Assembly: GCA_039566865.1 (NCBI GenBank)
Contig: CM076954.1
Coordinates: forward strand, 15,648,001-15,712,000
Direction of reading: 5' to 3'
DNA length: 64,000 bases
From: Aurelia coerulea
Taxonomy: Eukaryota > Cnidaria > Scyphozoa > Semaeostomeae > Ulmaridae
The position numbers and the translations under genes were made by a program. Within the stretch, counting starts at the first letter, position 1. Each line of letters starts with the position of its first letter. The notes under the pieces are model-generated. The model was not told the DNA's origin. It saw only the letters and a list, made by a program, of their open reading frames with translations, and searched no databases. Below, piece after piece: positions 58,224 to 64,000 of the stretch.

Positions 58224-58340
58224 TATTTTAAAAGATTTGGAACCTTTGTTCACCAACTGAGCCAAAAGTTACTGATTTTTTGGTCGAACTTTCACACAGA
58301 TGAAGTTGACGATGCTGATACTTCCATAAGGCTGTCACAG
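58224..58340 (+). CDS. Unidentified gene, exon A
   Basis: It is a 117-nt phase 0-0 exon between TTGCGTACCAG and GTCACAG|GTATGT. The product 'YFKRFGTFVHQLSQKLLIFW' then 'SNFHTDEVDDADTSIRLSQ' joins in frame to the exon at 59231. Its acceptor lies directly against a transposon-like end, so the start of this exon is uncertain. Confidence 0.4.
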
Positions 58341-59230
58341 GTATGTTTCTTCGGTTTTTCAATTATGATTGCAACTCAACTTAACTCAATGTCGTGCAAG
58401 AAGGGGAAATTGGGGATAATTGCAACACGGAGCAATTGTAACACTGGCTCTCGTGCCTAGTAGGACAGTGCAAAGAATCTGATTTTTGCACAGAGCAAGC
58501 TCATTCTAACAATGTAGTTATAGGTTTTTTTAACAAAGGTGATGCAAAAATTTTCAGCACATTACCGGTTCTCTGAACAAAGGTAGGATTACCGTTCACA
58601 ACTCGCAGTGGGTCGAGGGTGGCCTTCGGGGTGTTTTCTGGAGGAGTACCAGACCAGGGGCAGCGTAGCGAAATTGTAGAAGGACACTCGTCATGCATAT
58701 AATTGCATAAAAACAGGAGCAGAACAGAACACCTGCGCTGTTTCCATGAATGGCAGAACGAAGCTGAATTTCTTCTGTAGCTAAAACGTCAGAACAAACG
58801 CAGTCTTGGTTTTCGCTCGTGAGATGAAGACTTGAAAGTCTCCTATAGCTAGGTACATAAGCGTAAGGGAAGAACACATCTAAGGGGCAGCTCAACACAA
58901 AGTCCATTGTTTACCAACATTTTTGCCCGACTGAGGGCAGATTTTTGCCCGATTGGGGATGATTTTCAATAATTTTTCCAACGTTAGGGGTTGGGCTGCA
59001 GCCCCCTGGCTCGTTCCCCCATGGGCATTATGGTTAGAGGTATACGGTTATTTACGGTTATTGATAGCAAGCAGTAAGCAGTACTGTGTTTATGTCTACA
59101 ATTATAAAAAACAAATATCTGTATTTCTGACCGAAGAAAAAACAACGCAAACTATAGAACTGGACCGCGGAACAAAGAATGTTGATGATGTTTCTTGAAT
59201 TGGGAAATTACCTGTGTTTTTTTCCTACAG

Positions 59231-59427
59231 GACACTGAGTTCGTGTTGACAGAGAAATTCGTCTTCAACAATGGGGAGACGCACTTTCGCAGGAAGCCTG
59301 GAGGGGAATTATTCTTCATGGTAGACTGCCAGCTCAAGATCCTTGGAAGTATCGAAGGAGACGAGGAGAAGGAGGGCTATTGGGTGGTGCAATGCAGTTC
59401 CAGGGCATCTGGGTCATTGAGTAAAAG
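59231..59427 (+). CDS. Unidentified gene, exon B
   Basis: A strong acceptor (GTGTTTTTTTCCTACAG) and donor (TAAAAG|GTATGA) bound a 197-nt exon, phase 0 to 2. It encodes 'DTEFVLTEKFVFNNGETHFR' then 'RKPGGELFFMVDCQLKILGS', 'KEGYWVVQCSSRASGSLSK'. The pattern of short beta strands and two cysteines suggests an extracellular beta domain. No family was recognised. It joins in phase to 61508. Confidence 0.6.
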
Positions 59428-60220
59428 GTATGAAAATTTTTCCTGTTGTTTCGAGAATTTTCGCTCGGTACATTAGAATTGAATACAAAAAGAAAACTTC
59501 GCACGCCACAGAACAAGTCTATCACTGTTATCAAGTAAAAAAGAATCAAGATATTGAAAGCCACCAGAGCAGGTATCACACATATCTTCTTTCAAATCAT
59601 CAAATCAAACAGGCATTAATTTAAGAAATTTTTTATCAAGCTGCACAAAATAGCGCCGGCTATACTTTTTGGGTCAAAAGGGTGTGGCAAAAGGATGTGT
59701 GTGGCAATATGAGCCACATTTGCTTATATGGACAGAGATCGTATGGAATGTAAGACTTTTATGTACTGGATAGCATGATTATTCATCAATTCTCTGCCAA
59801 GCTGATTCTGACAATTTTTCATTTGTCTACCAAACAACATTCTGTTTGAAGAAACAATAAGAAGGTGAATTAGTTTAAATAAAGAGGCAAAATCCTTCTC
59901 CAAAAGGGGGTGCCGACTGATTTTCATTGCAAGAATATTTTGTCTTTATTTTGAAACATTCGGAACTGTAGTATTTCAAGCATTTCAAACTGAAAAGTGA
60001 AGAAATCCATCACTACACATCTTTGATTCATCACTGCATAAATTTGTCATCATTGCGCCTCCTTGATCAATCCAACGAGAGAAAAATTTGACTCTTATAC
60101 GATCAATTTCAATGATTTAACCCACACACAAATATGAAATTATATCGATATGTAGTATGTAACACGATGAATTGCAATAGCGCTCGGAAAAATGGCTGTT
60201 GAAAGTTCCAATATAGTCAG

Positions 60221-60465
60221 CAGTGGCGTGGCCACGGGGGGTATGAGGGGGGGGGGGAAATTGCCCCCACTTTTGTCGAAAGATGGTCCTCTAAAACCGA
60301 AGAGAAAATAGCAGGGTATAGGTTGGGTAAGAATTTTCCGAGAAATGTCAAATCTTCCATTTTAGCACTGGCAAGCATAATATTGGGAGATGCATACTAA
60401 GCCAAAGTAAAGGGCGTGGCCCCAAAACATTTCCTGGGGTTCTTTCTAATACCCTCCCGCCGCTG
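60221..60465. mobile_element. hAT-like element carrying one 124-bp minisatellite unit
   Basis: It starts CAGTGGCGTGGCCACGGGGG with a poly-G tract, includes 'gggtataggttgggtaagaa', then a single unit of the 46947 array, and ends near 'cccgccgctg'. The target duplication is not clear. A fragment of the 58049 MITE follows at about 60463-60530. Confidence 0.5.
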
Positions 60466-61507
60466 CACTCGTTATCTCTTTGTCGGTGGCCATTTTTGTG
60501 GGCCATGAAAGTGGCGACAGCAATGAGGCCACGAAAGGATGTATCCGCGAAGACCGCGGCAGAGACTGCCAGTTGCAAAGGCCCCTTTACAGAAGGCTGC
60601 TTCTGAAAACATTATTCTTCCTCCCGAATCGAGGCAAAGTCAAATCCCAAAAAATGGTGCGCCATGTTGTTATGCAACATTGTTGTTTGGGCTGTTCGGG
60701 GACTTTTTCAACTTTCAGAAGAGCAGAGTTTCACTTCAATCGTGCAAAGCTACTGAGCGTGATTTGTCTCTTGCTTCAAAATTCAAATCTGCATGTGACG
60801 ACTCTTTTTTCAATGAAGTTCATTAACAGTTTGTTGTGTCACTCTGCTTTATCCTCGCCAAGTTACTAGAATTTGTGATTGATATGTATTTCTTAGAATG
60901 TGTAGCAGATTTTCTCGTACCATCAATTTGGTGGCCCAAAAAATATGCAACTTTTTCAAAACTCATCAGAATTTCATTGTATTATTGATTATGAAATTGT
61001 CTTCGTGTGTCGAGGACCATTTGTGTCGAGGCCCAGACTAATCTTAGACATATTGCAAAGCCTGGAAATGGTCTTGACTTCGTAAGAATTCGTGCTTTTA
61101 CAAGCTACCTGGTTTTGAAGCATACTCCGAAATCAGAAAGACTGATTGTCAATTGAATTGTTATCCAACAGTGACAACTAAACGGGTTGCTTATGTCGTC
61201 GACAAGGCTCTTCTATTATCAGGGCTCGAATTTCCTGATCATACCTTGCGATCTATCTTTTCAGCTAAAATGAGATATTTTGTCAAATACTGTTGCTTAA
61301 AACTTGGTTTTCCATGATGCTATTTTGTCGTTTCTTGAAAATAAACAATGTCGTTTCTTTCATAATGCTATTTTGTCGTTTCTTTCCCAAAAGAAAAATT
61401 ATGATTAGCTATCAAGTATATTTGGCCCTTATTTGGTCCTTTTTGGTCTTTATTTTCAGTATATTTGAATGTTTTTCCTGAATATTTTTTGTTTGATTTC
61501 GGTGCAG

Positions 61508-61634
61508 GAACCTTCTCACTATCAAAGAATTACATGATGTCTGGTACGTACTTGACTTTACAACGGCACCACATCTCCACTGCATCAATCAGTTGCCAGA
61601 ATGCGAGATCGGAGCTTGCCTGTATACATACCGG
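61508..61634 (+). CDS. Unidentified gene, exon C
   Basis: Acceptor GATTTCGGTGCAG and donor CATACCGG|GTGAGT bound a 127-nt exon, phase 2 to 0. Joined to exon B it reads 'SLSKRNLLTIKELHDVWYVL' then 'DFTTAPHLHCINQLPECEIG', 'ACLYTYR'. Three cysteines and Trp/Tyr-rich strands suggest a secreted or extracellular domain. Family not recognised. The donor coincides with the terminus motif of the MITEs at 4066 and 5661 (TACCGGGTGAGTA). Confidence 0.6.
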
Positions 61635-61639
61635 GTGAG

Positions 61640-62140
61640 TAGAAAAATGTGCACCCTTTGTAAAATCTTCAGGATTTGATTCTATTGCCGATACATCAAA
61701 AGCCTATAATTTCGTGCGTTAATATTTTCGGACACTTAATACGTCCGAAAATTTGAATGCCGGAAATTGTTGCATCATAGAAAAATCACAGCAAAACATT
61801 TCCACTGTTTGAAAACGTAATGTCTTGCTCACGAACGCTTTGCATTAAATAGGACTGTTGTGAGAGTGTTAATTAATGAAAAATATTATATTGTCTTAAG
61901 ATAAATCCATCTTAGCAATCATTGTCATCTTCCTCAATAGTAATCGTTTGTAGGAATTTCTGACCAAGCACCTTTAATTGAAATGAAGCACGATCTATAG
62001 ATGTATTATATTTTCAGCATGAAGTAAGCAAAAATAAACTGAAAATATAGTTTCTAGTCGTCCGAAATTTCTATCAAAAAGTGTCCGAAAATTTTTAATT
62101 TTTTGTCCGAAAATATTTTGTCCAATATCTATTCGTCCAA
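61640..62140. repeat. Cluster of GTCCGAAAATTTT words
   Basis: 'gtccgaaaattt' and variants recur at about 61723-61750 and 62050-62135, partly inverted, around an AT-rich core. It may be a decayed element. Confidence 0.4.
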
Positions 62141-62859
62141 AAATTTTTTACTTTTAATGGATGTAAATTATGTTTTGTCTATCGTTGGCAAAGACCAAAT
62201 ACGTTCAAGACGTGATCAGTATTTTGTTTTTGTGGGAGAGACATAAGAGTATGGCCCTGATAACCTTATTTTAAGCAATAGTATTTCACGAAATTTGCCA
62301 TTCTAGCCAGGAATCTAAAATTGTTTTATTTCAAATGATAGTGTAAGTCCCACGCAGACTAAGAGCAACAGCAACAACAGAAGAAACAAACTTTTTAAGT
62401 GGTCTTTTGGCATTAAAATTCAATTTCATAATCATTTCATGTAATTTTGGAGTATACTTCAAAACCAGGTAGCTTCTAAAAGCATAAATTCCAACAAATT
62501 TAAGACCATTTCAAACTTTGCAATAGCTCTAAAATTGATTTGGTCCTTCCTTGACACAAATGCACAATGAGAACTTTACCTGGTCGGTAATGTTATCAAA
62601 TGTTGAATTTTGATGAGTTTTCAAAAGATGCACGTTTCGTTTTACTAACCCTTCAAACAATTGGCAACTTTCTTGCTCTGACAATGTGAAAGACTCAAGC
62701 AGTATTGCAATATCGGCACTACAAAGAGAAGAACATAATACATGACACTGAAAAACAACTCATTTGTGGATGTGTGGATGTGTGGTCTTAAACCAAAACA
62801 GAGAGCAATATTCCTCTTATTGGATTTACGATGTTTTTACGATGGAAACATGTTTCCAG

Positions 62860-62981
62860 GTACATCACTCCATTTTTGTTCTTCGACAAAACTGCTGCAG
62901 AAATCGTTCAGGAAATATTGGTTTTTGGGACGAATGATGGACCTATTATAGTGATATATTTTAAGAATAGAACAAAAGAGG
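62860..62981 (+). CDS. Possible further exon of the 56-62 kb gene
   Basis: Acceptor ACATGTTTCCAG and a weak donor (AAGAGG|GTCATG) bound a 122-nt exon, phase 2 to 1. The product 'YITPFLFFDKTAAEIVQEIL' then 'VFGTNDGPIIVIYFKNRTKE' looks globular. It does not join exon C directly (phase 0 against 2), so another exon is needed or the call is wrong. Unspliced, the frame continues through a hydrophobic AT-rich stretch to 63076. Confidence 0.3.
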
Positions 62982-63079
62982 GTCATGTGGTATTTATTGT
63001 TTATCTTGTTTATCATTTTTATGTATGTATGTATCATTTGCCACAATTACAAGTATTTACAAGCTATATAATATAAAAA

Positions 63080-64000
63080 TAGATACAATACAATATATAG
63101 TGTTAAAAACATAAAGGAAAAACACCCCTAATTACAGTGGCAGGGATAGCATTAAAAGGTCAAGATGACCTTAATTCCATAATGGTCCCCTTAGAGGTGC
63201 TGGTACAACGAAAAACGTAAGAAAAAAATATACAAAACTGTAGTTTGTTTTCGGTATAAAACATGGTTTATAAGACCATACCATGATCGGGAGAGATGAT
63301 GACAAGTCTTAATAGAAGACATATATGTCATCTTCCTCTTTTTGTATGTTTTGGAAAAAGTTCTCTTTGATCTTATGTTTTTGAAGAAACTCCAATACAA
63401 CAAGCTATATTTAGATTGTCCATACCCCTTTCCTAAATGATCTTGCAATTCTGACATTTGCTTTTGATCTAAAGCCACATTTTTGTACTGGTTAGATTTT
63501 CAAATACAATAAAAAACAACGCCTTGATGCCTTGGAATCCTGCTTTCTATCGCGAGCAAAGGGAGTCAGACAGTTTGCCTTTAAGCTTGATTTCTGTTGA
63601 CTCTTTTTGAATTCAGAGGATTTTCTTTTAGCCTAGAATATTGAAGTAAAAACATCATTAAAATGTAGGCTGTTTATGACCAGACAGTTTGGATCGTTGA
63701 GAAAATAAGAATGACAAATAGGTATTTCTTGACAATCACCCTTATGTTCATTGATTCTTTCAATTTACTTTGGCAAAGCATTGATCGACAGAATTATCGC
63801 AAACACTTGATACTTTCAAATCCCAGTTTACTCCTAAATTCAAATGTTAAGTCGAAAACAGGAAACCAAGGACCAATTGAAATCAGTTCTTCCAAGAGAT
63901 AAAATTACCGTTGATCGCAGAATCCAAACAACATGATGCGTCATAAGCCTATGGTTTAACAGAGTATCATTTTTTACATTTGTCTTTGACCAACGAAAAA
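63080..64000. other. No gene supported
   Basis: AT-rich with TATAATATA-type stretches at 63066-63110. The minus frame 63191-63478 and plus frame 63711-63902 show no motifs. Confidence 0.3.

Noticed and set aside
60480..60869. Overlapping ORFs of 129 and 95 residues
   Set aside because: Composition of the 95-residue frame is not bad, but there are no splice borders, no motif and the start lies in a MITE fragment. Left unannotated.

Overview
The window looks like nuclear DNA of an animal, most likely a marine invertebrate and perhaps a cnidarian. It is AT-rich, has spliced coding exons with GT/AG borders, two tRNA-Gly-like Pol III units, non-LTR retrotransposon remnants, a tRNA-derived SINE and a very dense load of short cut-and-paste DNA elements. 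The cnidarian guess rests on overall style only; no species-diagnostic gene was seen. No bacterial operons, CRISPR arrays or viral genes were seen.

Layout. 0-3.5 kb: a duplicated 0.47 kb unit with two tRNA-Gly(GCC)-like genes, then a decayed LINE whose tail holds a TTAA element. 3.6-7.3 kb (+): the 3' end of a gene for a type I membrane protein with a ZP domain; three exons join in phase and give the ZP-C half, an RGRR furin-type site, one membrane helix and a short tail. Its upstream exons lie outside the window or were not found. 7.3-56 kb: mainly intergenic or intronic DNA filled with transposons, with a few isolated coding-like stretches. The best is a minus-strand ORF (22.9-23.2 kb) for an 88-residue secreted cysteine-rich precursor with a symmetric cysteine pattern. 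56-63 kb (+): a probable multi-exon gene of unknown family (exons near 56.1, 58.2, 59.2, 61.5 and perhaps 62.9 kb); the 58.2-59.2-61.5 kb exons keep one open frame.

The main content is a readable transposon archaeology. Twelve hAT-type elements have 8-bp target duplications, eleven of the twelve complete enough to date by nesting or family. TA-flanked fold-backs, TTAA-flanked elements, a TTA-flanked Harbinger-like pair, a 1.3 kb element with 9-bp duplications and a 3.3 kb palindromic element holding three later insertions are also present. Two places suggest links between transposon ends and splice sites (58.2 and 61.6 kb).

All calls are by eye from the sequence. Family names come from terminal motifs and target-site duplications, not from searches. 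Exon calls lack transcript support.
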